Below, one piece after another: positions 45,840-54,424 of a stretch of DNA of 64,000 nt. The stretch comes from Mesorhizobium sp. B2-4-3 (GTDB taxonomy: Bacteria > Pseudomonadota > Alphaproteobacteria > Rhizobiales > Rhizobiaceae). Where the stretch lies: contig NZ_VFVL01000026.1 in NCBI RefSeq assembly GCF_006442815.1, forward strand, positions 1 through 64,000, in the 5' to 3' direction. A program made the position numbers and the translations under genes. The notes below the pieces were generated by a model. The model was not told the DNA's origin. It did no database searches and saw nothing but the letters and a program-made list of their open reading frames with translations. Position 1 is the first letter of the stretch. Each line of letters opens with the position of its first letter.

Positions 45840-46409
45840 GTGGTCAAGGTCATCGCCAGTTCCTTACGCAAAGGCAACGTCGTCGATAAGGACGGCAAGC
45901 TCTATGTCATCCTCTTTGCCGAAAACATCCACCCTGGCAAGGGCACGCCGGTGACCCAGCTCGACATGCGCCGCATCGGCGACGGGGTGAAGGTCTCGGA
46001 GCGCTACCGCACGACCGAAATGGTCGAGCGCGCCTATGTCGAGGAACGCGAGCACACCTTCCTCTATTCCGACGACGAAGGTTTTCATTTCATGAACCCG
46101 GAAAGCTACGACCAGGTCGTGGCTTCGGAAGCCGTGGTCGGCGACTTCGCGCCCTATCTGCAGGAAGGCATGGCCGTCCAGCTGGCGCAGTTCAACGACG
46201 TGCCGATCTCGCTGGTGCTGCCGCAGCGCGCCACCTTCGAGGTGGTCGACACCGAGCCGGTCACCAAGGGCCAGACGGCGTCTTCGTCCTACAAGCCGGC
46301 GATGCTCTCCAACGGCGTGCGCACGGCCGTGCCGCCGCATATCTCCGCCGGCACGCGTATCGTGGTGATGACCGCCGACGGGTCGTATGTCGAGCGCGCC
46401 AAGGACTGA
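45840..46409 (+). CDS. efp: Translation elongation factor P
   Basis: A 189-aa EF-P that relieves ribosome stalling at polyproline. The modified lysine K34 lies in [18 protein letters not shown], and the C-terminal signature is [26 protein letters not shown] chose the GTG at 45840 because [15 protein letters not shown] matches the usual length; an ATG 15 bases upstream (45825) is in frame and would add five residues. Divergent epmA supports lysylation in this organism. A strong terminator follows. Confidence 0.96.
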   Translation: MVKVIASSLRKGNVVDKDGKLYVILFAENIHPGKGTPVTQLDMRRIGDGVKVSERYRTTEMVERAYVEEREHTFLYSDDEGFHFMNPESYDQVVASEAVVGDFAPYLQEGMAVQLAQFNDVPISLVLPQRATFEVVDTEPVTKGQTASSSYKPAMLSNGVRTAVPPHISAGTRIVVMTADGSYVERAKD

Positions 46410-46429
46410 GATTTACGGCATTCGTTGCA

Positions 46430-46461
46430 ACGGCTCGCCTGGAGACAGGCGGGCCGTTTTT
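46430..46461 (+). terminator. Rho-independent terminator of efp
   Basis: ACGGC and CGCCT (46430-46440) pair with AGGCG and GCCGT (46447-46457) around a short loop, followed by a run of five T (46457-46461). It starts 20 bp after the efp stop codon. Confidence 0.88.
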
Positions 46462-46595
46462 GTTTCGAAAAGAGTCAACCCGCGGGTCCATTCCGGCATG
46501 CCGTCCTCGTGGCGGCGCGCAGAATGCCCGAGTTAGCGGTTTTGCCGTTCTCAAACCCCTTTTCCGAAAACTTTCCAAGCGTCTACTATGTGCAC

Positions 46596-48098
46596 ATGCA
46601 GGGGACTCGCATCGCTTTTGGTCCGTTCGTACTCGATCCAGACACCGGGACGCTCTTTAAAGAGCGGATCCCGATCGCTGTTGGGCATCGTGGGCTGACG
46701 TTGCTTGCCGCGCTTGCGGCACGGCCCGGCGAGATCCTGACCAAGGCCGAGCTGATGGACGCTGCCTGGCCGGGCACCGCCGTTGAAGAAGGCAACCTTA
46801 CCGTCCAAATCGCGACTCTAAGAAAGGCTCTCGGTCCGGCTGACAACGGCGGTGAGTGGATCGCCACGGTGCCTCGCGTCGGCTACCGCTTCACCGGGAC
46901 TGTCGAGCCAGCCGCGAGCGCATCCGGCAAACCGACACCAGCGTCCGGCAAGCCGTCGATCGCGGTGCTGCCTTTTGCCAATTTGGGCGGCGATCACGAC
47001 CAGCAGTATCTCAGCGACGGCATAACCGAGGACATAATTACGGAGCTGGCCAGGTTTCGCTCCCTCCTCGTCATCGCCCGCAACTCATCCTTTCAGTTTC
47101 GCGATCCGGCATCGGACATTGCCGAAGTCCATCGCAAACTCGGGGTTCGCTACCTGGTCGAAGGCAGCATACGAAAGCTCGGTGATCGCATTCGGATCAC
47201 CACACAATTGATTGATGCCGCCACCGGCACCCACCTGTGGGCCCAACGGTACGATCGGGCCCTCAACGACATCTTCGCATTGCAAGACGAGGTTGCTGCT
47301 CTCATCGCCTCGATGGTCGAAGGCCAAGCGGAGGCCGATTCGGCGAGCCGCTCCAGACGCAAGCCTCCGGCCGATTGGGATGCATACGACTACTACCTGC
47401 AGGGGCGTGCGCTCTTCCATCGATATGAACTGGACAAGTCCGAGCCCCTCTTCGTTCGGTGTGTCGAACTCGATTCGACATTCGCCCAAGGCCACGCCTT
47501 CCTCGCGCAGGCCCTCGTTGGCAGATTTTGGTACGACAACGATCCGCGGACGCTGCAGAAGGCCTGGGACTCGGCACGAACGGCGCTCGCTCTCGACAGG
47601 AGCGATGGCGTCTGTCACCAGAGCATGGGATTGGTGCTTACGCATATGCGCCAACATAGCGATGCGGGAATGCATTTCGAGCGAGCACGCTCGTTGAACC
47701 CTTTAGATGTGAATATCGCAGGAGACTACGCAAGCTGGCTCAACTACGGTGGTTGGGCCGAGATGGCGCTCAACGTGCTCGAAAGTGCGCTGCTGCGCGA
47801 CCCCTTGCCTCCGGTATGGTTCTGGGAGGTGAAGGGCAGCTCACTCTTCCTGCTGGGAAGGTACTCGCAAGCCGTCAGTTCGTATCAGAAAGCCGGAGAC
47901 CAATTCTTCACTCATGCCTTCCTCGCAGCGGCATACGCACATTTGGGTGAGATGGAGAAGGCGCGCGCTGAAGTCGAGGAAGCGCTGACAAGGAAACACG
48001 ACGTGACTGTTCGACTGATTTCAGGTCTCCCGTTCGCCGACCCAGTCGCTCACGAGCTTTTCACTTCAGGCTTCAGAAAAGCCGGTTTTCCCGCGTGA
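46596..48098 (+). CDS. CadC-like winged-helix regulator with TPR repeats
   Basis: A 500-aa protein with an N-terminal OmpR/CadC-type winged helix (IAFGPFVLDPDTGTLFKERIPIAVGHRGLTLLAALAARPGEILTKAELMDAAWPG ... VPRVGYRFTG), a TolB/FlgO-like segment (SIAVLPFANLGGDHDQQYLSDGITEDIITELARFRSLLVIARNSSF to DIFALQDEVAALIA) and C-terminal TPR-like helices. No membrane helix is seen, unlike CadC. The start at 46596 is preferred over 46425. This architecture is widespread in rhizobia, often with adenylate cyclase domains, which are lacking here. Target unknown. Confidence 0.87.
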   Translation: MQGTRIAFGPFVLDPDTGTLFKERIPIAVGHRGLTLLAALAARPGEILTKAELMDAAWPGTAVEEGNLTVQIATLRKALGPADNGGEWIATVPRVGYRFTGTVEPAASASGKPTPASGKPSIAVLPFANLGGDHDQQYLSDGITEDIITELARFRSLLVIARNSSFQFRDPASDIAEVHRKLGVRYLVEGSIRKLGDRIRITTQLIDAATGTHLWAQRYDRALNDIFALQDEVAALIASMVEGQAEADSASRSRRKPPADWDAYDYYLQGRALFHRYELDKSEPLFVRCVELDSTFAQGHAFLAQALVGRFWYDNDPRTLQKAWDSARTALALDRSDGVCHQSMGLVLTHMRQHSDAGMHFERARSLNPLDVNIAGDYASWLNYGGWAEMALNVLESALLRDPLPPVWFWEVKGSSLFLLGRYSQAVSSYQKAGDQFFTHAFLAAAYAHLGEMEKARAEVEEALTRKHDVTVRLISGLPFADPVAHELFTSGFRKAGFPA

Positions 48099-48316
48099 AC
48101 GTATCTACGATCCTGGCCTATTTCGACTTTGGTAAACATGCGGACGATCCTGATGCCCCACAGGACAGCAGGCCCGCCTGCAACCAAGCGAGCCACGGTC
48201 AGCACGGTTGCCCGCCGTCTGGGTGTTAGGCTCTCACCCGAAGCGATCCTGCCAGCGGTGACAGGTACAAAGTGGTGACCTTGGCCCCAAAGCCCAGCTT
48301 GGCTAGAGTTCGAAAG

Positions 48317-48700
48317 ATGCTGGACGCCATTCACCACGTTGCGCTTATCTGCACCGATTACGATCGGTCGCGACGGTTCTATGTCGAGCTCCTCGGCCTG
48401 GACCTGATCCACGAGGTCTATCGGGAGGAGCGGCAGTCTTGGAAGGCCGACCTGCGGATCGGATCCGCCCTGCTGGAATTATTCTCCTTCCCTGACCCAG
48501 CGCCGCGGCCGTCCTATCCAGAGGCGACAGGGCTGCGGCACTTGGCATTTGCTGTAGGAAACCTCGACCCCGTAGTTGCGCGCCTGGAAGCCGCCGGCGT
48601 TGCCGTGGAGGCAATCCGGATCGACCCATATACGGATCGGCGCTTCACCTTCTTTAGCGACCCGGATGGATTGCCGTTGGAACTCTACGAGGCGCAATAA
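48317..48700 (+). CDS. VOC-family protein (YaeR/SMU1112c-like)
   Basis: A 127-aa glyoxalase/dioxygenase-fold protein. LDAIHHVALICTDYDRSRRFYVELLGLDLI, LRIGSALLELFSFPDPAPRPSYPEATGLRHLAF and FFSDPDGLPLELYE place it with YaeR-like VOC proteins of unknown substrate. Metal ligands expected at the first H (IHHVA), the H of LRHLAF and the E of LELYE are present. The start at 48317 is chosen; a GTG-led frame from 48272 is less likely. The 218 bp before it hold no recognisable gene. Confidence 0.88.
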   Translation: MLDAIHHVALICTDYDRSRRFYVELLGLDLIHEVYREERQSWKADLRIGSALLELFSFPDPAPRPSYPEATGLRHLAFAVGNLDPVVARLEAAGVAVEAIRIDPYTDRRFTFFSDPDGLPLELYEAQ

Positions 48701-48802
48701 GGTATCGTTTATACGACAGTCCGCGTATCGCGCGCAGCAGCGATCCAGGCGGAACCCTAAGGCGGGTGACCAGTTGAAAGGGATTGGAAAGGAGACAACG
48801 TC

Positions 48803-49525
48803 ATGGCCGACGGTTCCGCCCTGCAACCCGCTGCTGCGATCGCTCACAAGAACCGCGCCCGCCAGCCGAACGAGAGCGCCGAATACCGCAAGTCGCGCGA
48901 GGCCCTATTGATCGAGGAGATCGAACTCAACCGCCACATCGCGCGCGTCGCGGCCCAGCGTCGCGCCTTGCCGCCTGGCGGCGAGGTGAAGGGCGACTAT
49001 CAGTTCATCGGCGAAGCCAGCAGCGTGGCCGGCGCCAATCCAATCGGCTTCGAGGAGCTCTTCGGCGATAAGGACACTCTGTTCGTCTACAACTGGATGT
49101 ATGGCCCCAAGCGCCAGCGCCCTTGCCCCATGTGCACCGCGCTGCTGAGCTGCCTGGACGGCAACGCCGACCACCTCCGCCAACGAATCGCCCTCGCCGT
49201 CGTCGGCCTTTCGACCATCGAGCGGCAGATTGCCTTCAAGGTAGAGCGTGGCTGGAAGAACCTGCCTCTCTACGCCGACGTCAACGGGAATTTTAGCCGG
49301 GACTACCACGCGATCATGGACGACGGGACCGACACCGCCGCCGAAAACGTCTTCACCCGGCGCGACGGAACCATTCGGCACTTCTGGGGCGCGGAACTGG
49401 GTTTCGAGTCAGCCGATCCGGGCAAAGACCCGACAACCGAGCCCGACTTGATGATGCTGTGGAACGTCCTGGACTGGACGCCGGAAGGCCGCGGGACCGA
49501 CTGGTACCCGAAGATCACCTACTAA
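48803..49525 (+). CDS. DUF899 thioredoxin-fold protein, copy 1
   Basis: A 240-aa DUF899 protein. An N-terminal helical region (EYRKSREALLIEEIELNRHIARVAAQRRALPPGGEV) precedes a thioredoxin-like core with CPMC at residues 108-111 (KRQRPCPMCTALLSCLDG) and a C-terminal VFTRRDGTIRHFWGAEL. The family is related to peroxiredoxins but its activity is not established. It is AGGAGA-preceded and monocistronic. A second, quite different DUF899 gene lies 7.3 kb downstream. Confidence 0.9.
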   Translation: MADGSALQPAAAIAHKNRARQPNESAEYRKSREALLIEEIELNRHIARVAAQRRALPPGGEVKGDYQFIGEASSVAGANPIGFEELFGDKDTLFVYNWMYGPKRQRPCPMCTALLSCLDGNADHLRQRIALAVVGLSTIERQIAFKVERGWKNLPLYADVNGNFSRDYHAIMDDGTDTAAENVFTRRDGTIRHFWGAELGFESADPGKDPTTEPDLMMLWNVLDWTPEGRGTDWYPKITY

Positions 49526-49680
49526 GCGGTCGAGATGGTTTGCCAGAGGTATGGCGTAGCGGAAAAGGGTGGAGACCTGCCAATCCGCTCACGGTTCCGC
49601 TCAAGGCATTCGCATGTTGTCACCAAACGTCTGCAATTGGTGCTCAGTGGCCAATCCGGCGCGTAAGTATTCCGCGCTGT

Positions 49681-50361
49681 CTAATTGGCCACACCATCAG
49701 CTGCCATTTCCACCGGTAAGCCCGCAGCTTTCCACTCCGGCATGCCATCCTCCATCCGGCGCGCCGCAAGCCCGAGCGAGCGCAGCGCCGCGACAGCCTC
49801 GAAGGACATCACGCACCATGGGCCGCGGCAATAGGCGACGACCTCCTTGCCGGTATCGGCACCGCCGGACCACGCCTTGATTTCGCTGAGCGGGACATTG
49901 ATGGCGCCGGGCACATGGCCGAGCGCGAATTCATCCGCCGGACGAACGTCGATCAGCGTCACCAACCCGTCGCGCATCAGCCTCTGAAGCTCGTCGCGCG
50001 TGACCGACCGCATGTCATCACGCGCGTCGAAATAGCCGCGCACGATGCGGTCTACCTCGGCGAGATGCCGCTCGGCGACGCCGCGCACCGCGGCGAAAGC
50101 GGAAAGCACGCTCGCATCGGCCAGCGAATAATGCACGAATTTGCCGTCGCGCTCGGCCGAGACGATGCCGGCGCGGCGCAGCGCCTGCAGATGCTGGGAA
50201 ATGTTGGCGACAGGCTGGCCCAGCTTGACCGCCAGCGCCTCGACGCTGCGCGCGCCCTGCGCCAGATGCTCGATCATTTCCAGGCGCAGCGGATGACCGA
50301 GCGCCTTGGCCACGATCGCGAACTGCTCGTACAGCGCCTGTTTCGGATTGCGGATTGACAT
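49681..50361 (-). CDS. ArsR-type repressor fused to a rhodanese domain
   Basis: A 226-aa protein: ArsR winged helix at ~10-95 (ALGHPLRLEMIEHLAQGARSVEALAVKLGQPVANISQHLQALRRAGIV) and rhodanese domain at ~120-220 (LVTLIDVRPADEFALGHVPGAINVPL; active loop EVVAYCRGPWCVMS). The catalytic Cys is C178, with a second Cys at C183, giving a persulfide/disulfide pair suitable for sensing reactive sulfur. It is divergent from an MBL enzyme and an MFS carrier, with a palindrome between. It probably represses them until persulfide accumulates (inference). Confidence 0.92.
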   Translation of the reverse strand: MSIRNPKQALYEQFAIVAKALGHPLRLEMIEHLAQGARSVEALAVKLGQPVANISQHLQALRRAGIVSAERDGKFVHYSLADASVLSAFAAVRGVAERHLAEVDRIVRGYFDARDDMRSVTRDELQRLMRDGLVTLIDVRPADEFALGHVPGAINVPLSEIKAWSGGADTGKEVVAYCRGPWCVMSFEAVAALRSLGLAARRMEDGMPEWKAAGLPVEMAADGVAN

Positions 50362-50384
50362 CGCCTTTTCGCTAACGCATCGTC

Positions 50385-50404
50385 ATTCAATAGAATTGTT
50401 GAAT
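50385..50404. promoter_or_regulatory. Candidate ArsR operator
   Basis: ATTCAA (50385-50390) and TTGAAT (50399-50404) form a 6-bp inverted repeat around TAGAATTG, a typical ArsR-family operator length (20 bp). It is 24 bp from the repressor start and about 70 bp from the MBL start, so it could serve both divergent promoters. Confidence 0.65.
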
Positions 50405-50474
50405 GGCAGTTTCAGCTCGGACTGTCAAGCAGGGCACGCTGCCCGGCACATTCGCCCGCTCGGAGGAAAAAGCG

Positions 50475-51206
50475 ATGATTCTCAGGCAGTTCCTGCATAG
50501 CGACCCGGTTGCCGCCTCCTACCTGTTCGGCTGCGGCGGCAAGGCTTCCGCGGCCGTGGTTGATCCGCTCGGCGACATCGCGACCTATGTCGAGGCGGCG
50601 AATGCCGCGGGCATGCGCATCCTCTATGTCGTCGACACTCATATCCATGCCGACCACATCTCGGCCGGCCGGGCGCTGGCCGAGGCGACGGGCGCCGACT
50701 ATGTGCTGTTCGAGGGCGCCGAAGCCGGTTTCCCGTTCCGGCGGGTGAAGGACGGCGAGGTGCTGGAGCTTGGCAACGTCACGGCGACCGTCATGCATAC
50801 GCCGGGCCACACGCCGGAGCATTTGAGCCTTCTCGTCACCGACCGGACACGGTCGGCCGAACCCTGGTTCGTGCTCACCGGGCACACGCTGATGGTCGGC
50901 GATCTCGGTCGCACCGAGCTTGCTTCAAACGCCGAGGACGGCGCTCGCGCGCTCTACGCCAGCGTGCGTCGCCTGAAAGAACTGCCCGACCACATCGAGG
51001 TGCTGCCCGGCGCCTATTCCGGCTCGGTCTGCGGCCGCTCGCTGAGCGGCAAGCCGACGTCGACCATCGGCTTCGAGCGGCGCTTCAACAAGGCCTTCCG
51101 CATCGAGGACGAGGATGAGTTCGTGGCCGCGATGACCGCCGATATCCCTCCCCCGCCGCCAGAGGCCGCGCGGACCCGGGCCGTCAACGCCGGGGCGAAA
51201 TCTTGA
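50475..51206 (+). CDS. MBL-fold hydrolase, persulfide-dioxygenase/glyoxalase II-like
   Basis: A 243-aa metallo-beta-lactamase-fold protein. YVVDTHIHADHISAGRAL carries the HxHxDH site, then MHTPGHTPEHLS and LTGHTLMVGDLGRTEL supply the remaining ligands. The pattern resembles ETHE1/Blh-type persulfide dioxygenases, and the divergent rhodanese-ArsR regulator supports sulfur chemistry. GGAGGAAAAAGC precedes the ATG at 50475. The stop overlaps the MFS start (TTGA). Confidence 0.88.
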   Translation: MILRQFLHSDPVAASYLFGCGGKASAAVVDPLGDIATYVEAANAAGMRILYVVDTHIHADHISAGRALAEATGADYVLFEGAEAGFPFRRVKDGEVLELGNVTATVMHTPGHTPEHLSLLVTDRTRSAEPWFVLTGHTLMVGDLGRTELASNAEDGARALYASVRRLKELPDHIEVLPGAYSGSVCGRSLSGKPTSTIGFERRFNKAFRIEDEDEFVAAMTADIPPPPPEAARTRAVNAGAKS

Positions 51207-52465
51207 GCACAGCGGCGCCCGCCGTCGCGCTCGGCCTCAAGGCCAACTGGAAGCAGTTTTCGCTGCTGGTGCTGATCAACGCCTTTGTCGGCGGCATGGT
51301 CGGCATCGAGCGCACCGTGGTGCCGCTGATCGGCGCGGAGGAATTCGGCGTTGCGTCGACCACGCTGGTCGTCTCCTTCATCGTCAGCTTCGGCGTGGTC
51401 AAGGCCTGCGCCAACCTCGTCTCCGGCCAGCTTGCCGACACATGGGGGCGCAAGCGCGTGCTGATCCTCGGCTGGCTGTTCGGTCTGCCGGTGCCGTTCA
51501 TCATCATCTCAGCGCCGAGTTGGGGCTGGATCGTCGCCGCCAACGCGCTGCTCGGTATCAACCAGGGGTTCGCCTGGTCGATGACGGTGATCATGAAGGT
51601 CGATCTGGTTGGGCCGAAATCGCGTGGGCTTGCTGTCGGGCTCAACGAGTTCGCCGGCTACCTCGCCGTCGGCGTCACCGCCTTCCTCACCGGCTATATG
51701 GCCAGCCGCTACGGGCTGCGTCCGGTGCCGATCTATCTCGGCATCGGCTACGCGGTCCTTGGCGCCGCGCTGTCGATCCTGCTCGTGCGTGACACGCGCG
51801 AGCATGTGCGGCTGGAACTGGCCAACCATCCAAAACAGGCTTCGCCGCTGAGCTTCCGCGAGATCTTCATGCTGACCTCGTTCGGCGACCGCAATTTGTT
51901 CGCCGCCTCGCAGGCCGGCCTGGTCAACAATTTGAACGACGGCATGAGCTGGGGGCTGTTTCCGCTTTTCTTCGTCGCCAATGGGCTCGGCGTCGAGCGC
52001 ATCGGCATCCTCAAGGCGGTCTATCCGGCGGTGTGGGGCATCTTCCAGGTCGCCACCGGGCCATTGAGCGACCGCTGGGGCCGCAAGGGACTGATCGTCG
52101 CCGGCATGTGGGTGCAGGCGGCGGGGCTTATGCTCACCGCCATGACGCGCGATTTCGGCTGGTGGCTGCTGGCGAGCCTGCTGCTGGGCCTCGGCACGGC
52201 GATGGTCTATCCGTGCCTGATCGCGGCGGTGTCGGACGCATCGCATCCCTCCTGGCGGGCGCGCTCGCTCAGCGTCTACCGTTTCTGGCGCGATCTCGGC
52301 TATGCGGTCGGGGCGCTGTCCGCAGGCCTGATCGCCGACTTCTTCGGTTTCGTCGCCGCGATTGCGGCTATTGCCGCATTGACCTTCCTGTCGGGCGCGA
52401 TCGTCGCGGTGACGATGCGCGAGACGCGTTCCGCCGCCGTGGTTCCGACATCGGGCGATCGTTGA
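51203..52465 (+). CDS. MFS transporter
   Basis: A 420-aa major facilitator with twelve hydrophobic segments and the loop 2-3 motif GQLADTWGRKRVLILGW and its repeat GPLSDRWGRKGLIVAGMW. The start is the TTG at 51203, overlapping the upstream stop in TTGA, so translation is coupled. In this context it may export sulfite, thiosulfate or an organic sulfur compound, but no substrate motif is recognisable. Confidence 0.9.
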   Translation: MSTAAPAVALGLKANWKQFSLLVLINAFVGGMVGIERTVVPLIGAEEFGVASTTLVVSFIVSFGVVKACANLVSGQLADTWGRKRVLILGWLFGLPVPFIIISAPSWGWIVAANALLGINQGFAWSMTVIMKVDLVGPKSRGLAVGLNEFAGYLAVGVTAFLTGYMASRYGLRPVPIYLGIGYAVLGAALSILLVRDTREHVRLELANHPKQASPLSFREIFMLTSFGDRNLFAASQAGLVNNLNDGMSWGLFPLFFVANGLGVERIGILKAVYPAVWGIFQVATGPLSDRWGRKGLIVAGMWVQAAGLMLTAMTRDFGWWLLASLLLGLGTAMVYPCLIAAVSDASHPSWRARSLSVYRFWRDLGYAVGALSAGLIADFFGFVAAIAAIAALTFLSGAIVAVTMRETRSAAVVPTSGDR

Positions 52466-52572
52466 GACCGCCTCCAAAACGAGGGCCGCGTTTACGTTAA
52501 TGGAAGCTTGATGCTGCGCGGGACGTGCCCGTCCGCTACAATCTGGACAGGTACATTTCCTCGAGATCGTTC

Positions 52573-53655
52573 ATGAGCAACCCGAACCGCATGCCGTGGG
52601 TGGATACGGCAAAAGGTCTTTCCATCATCCTGGTGGTGATGATGTATGCCGCCTACAACACCGGTGAATACACCGGCGGCGTCGGCTTCCTGCATTACGT
52701 CATCGGCTTCGCGACGCCGTTCCGCATGCCGGAATTCTTCCTGATCTCGGGCCTGTTCCTGTCGCAGGTGATCGACCGGCCATGGCGGCGCTATGTCGAC
52801 CGGCGCGTCGTCCATTACCTCTATTTCTATGTGCTTTGGGCGACCATCTCGATCGGACTGAAGATCGGCATCTTCAGCCGCGATCCGGCCGGCATGCTGC
52901 ACGATCTCGCGATGGCCGCCGTCGAGCCGTACGGCGTGTTGTGGTTCATCTACATGCTGGCGGTTTTCGGGATCGTCATCCGCCTGCTGCGGGAGCTTCG
53001 CGTGCCGCACTGGGTCGTCATCTTGGCTGCCGCCGCGCTGCAGATGTGGGCGCCGAAGCCGGACAGCTACGCGCTCGAGCAGTTCGCCGCCTATTTCGTG
53101 TTCTTCTATCTCGGCTTCGTGCTCGCGCCGCTGATATTCCGGGTGGTGGAGTGGACGCAGGCCCGGCCGGCGGTCGCCGTTCTCGGCCTGCTCGCCTGGG
53201 CGCTCGTCAACGGCCTGCTCGTCTATTCGCCGGGCTACGCCGTGCAGCCGGTCGGCATGCAGATGGGCCTGGCGGCATGGCCGCCGCTGCATCTGTCGCT
53301 TGCCGTGGCCGGCGCGGTGGCGCTCTGCGTCGCCGGCGGTTACCTGTCGAAATTCACTTCCATGGAATGGCTGCGCTGGCTCGGCGAGCATTCGCTGGTC
53401 GTCTATGTCGCCTTCACCATCCCGATGTCGATCTTCCGCGGTGTCATGCTGGCAAGCGGCCTTCTGACCGACACCGGCATGCTGAGCCTCGCCGTATTGC
53501 TCGTCTCGATCGTCAGCCCGGTTGTGCTTTACTTCATCGTCAAGCGCATCGGCTTCGGCACTTTCCTGTTCGAACGGCCGGCCTGGGCGCATGTCGACAG
53601 GCCGAACGCCGCCAAGGCCTCCAGCATGCCGCGGCCGGCACGCGAGGCGGCCTGA
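52573..53655 (+). CDS. Acyltransferase family 3 membrane protein
   Basis: A 360-aa protein with about ten hydrophobic segments. RMPWVDTAKGLSIILVVMMYAAYN carries the N-terminal Acyl_transf_3 signature (here without the usual His: VMMYA in place of the VxxHA-type motif), and RMPEFFLISGLFLSQ follows. Such enzymes O-acylate surface glycans or glucans (OpgC, OafA types). Start at 52573 is preferred to 52525. The missing motif histidine makes catalytic function uncertain. Confidence 0.85.
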   Translation: MSNPNRMPWVDTAKGLSIILVVMMYAAYNTGEYTGGVGFLHYVIGFATPFRMPEFFLISGLFLSQVIDRPWRRYVDRRVVHYLYFYVLWATISIGLKIGIFSRDPAGMLHDLAMAAVEPYGVLWFIYMLAVFGIVIRLLRELRVPHWVVILAAAALQMWAPKPDSYALEQFAAYFVFFYLGFVLAPLIFRVVEWTQARPAVAVLGLLAWALVNGLLVYSPGYAVQPVGMQMGLAAWPPLHLSLAVAGAVALCVAGGYLSKFTSMEWLRWLGEHSLVVYVAFTIPMSIFRGVMLASGLLTDTGMLSLAVLLVSIVSPVVLYFIVKRIGFGTFLFERPAWAHVDRPNAAKASSMPRPAREAA

Positions 53656-53680
53656 TCAGGCCGCCCCATCCGTTAGCCCG

Positions 53681-54322
53681 TTACTTGCCACCGCCGTGTC
53701 CCGGGCGCCGCGCGGCCTTGATCTTGCCGCTGCTGCCGCCGCCGCAGAAGAAGCAGCCGCCGCCGTCGGATTCCAGCCCCGACACGCCGGAGGGCATCGC
53801 CAGTTCCTGCAACACGTCGCCTGTGTCGGGATCGACGCGCACCAGATCGCCCTCCTCGCCCTCCCAGGTGGCATGCCAGAGCTCGCCATCGACCCAGGTG
53901 ACGCCGGTGACGACGCGCTTCGATTCGATCGTGCGGATCACCTTGCCCGTTTCAGGATCGATCTGATGGATCTTGTGTGCCCGGTATTCGCCGACCCAGA
54001 GCGAACCCTCGGCCCAGGCCATGCCTGAGTCTCCCCCGTTGCCGGGGGCAGGAATGGTTGCGACGACCTTGCCGATCTTCGGGTCGACCTTGTGGATACG
54101 ATCCTCGGCAATCTGGTAGAGATATTCGCCGTCGAAGGCAGTACCGGCATGCGAGGCGACATCGATCGTACGCACGATCATGCCGCTGTCGGGATCGAGC
54201 ACGTTCAGCTTGTCGCCACTGGCGAACCAGACATTTTCGCCGTCATAGGTAACGCCGTTAACGCGCTCGACGCCGGGGAACGGTCCGTATTCACGCAGGA
54301 TCTCGGCAGCGGCTCGTTTCAT
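53681..54322 (-). CDS. YncE/glutamine-cyclotransferase-like beta-propeller protein
   Basis: A 213-aa protein built of repeats such as VNGVTYDGENVWFASGDKLNVLDPDSGMIVRTID, GTAFDGEYLYQIAEDRIHKVDPKIGKVVATIP and SGMAWAEGSLWVGEYRAHKIHQIDPETGKVIRTIE, four or five blades of a beta propeller. There is no signal peptide. The C-terminus is unusual, with GGGCFFCGGGSSGK, a CxxC flanked by glycines that could bind metal. Function unknown. The start at 54322 (MKRAAAEIL) is taken over 54337. Confidence 0.82.
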   Translation of the reverse strand: MKRAAAEILREYGPFPGVERVNGVTYDGENVWFASGDKLNVLDPDSGMIVRTIDVASHAGTAFDGEYLYQIAEDRIHKVDPKIGKVVATIPAPGNGGDSGMAWAEGSLWVGEYRAHKIHQIDPETGKVIRTIESKRVVTGVTWVDGELWHATWEGEEGDLVRVDPDTGDVLQELAMPSGVSGLESDGGGCFFCGGGSSGKIKAARRPGHGGGK

Positions 54323-54380
54323 TTTCCAAATCTCCATCGGTCTCTTGTGTCAGCTTCGACTCTAGCCGCCCGGCTACAAA

Positions 54381-54407
54381 CCTGAGAGTAACAACACAGT
54401 CGCGAAT
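54381..54407. repeat. 27-bp direct repeat, left copy
   Basis: This stretch (core GAGTAACAACACAGTCG) repeats at 55477-55503 in the same orientation with 25 of 27 bases identical. The pair encloses the quinone-reductase-like gene. This copy lies in non-coding DNA. Confidence 0.8.
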
Positions 54408-54424
54408 TTACCGAAGCCGGCGCC

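Noticed and set aside
48099-48316. Possible gene remnant between the TPR regulator and the VOC gene
   Set aside because: Translations in all frames give no recognisable domain; nothing beyond ordinary intergenic sequence could be supported.
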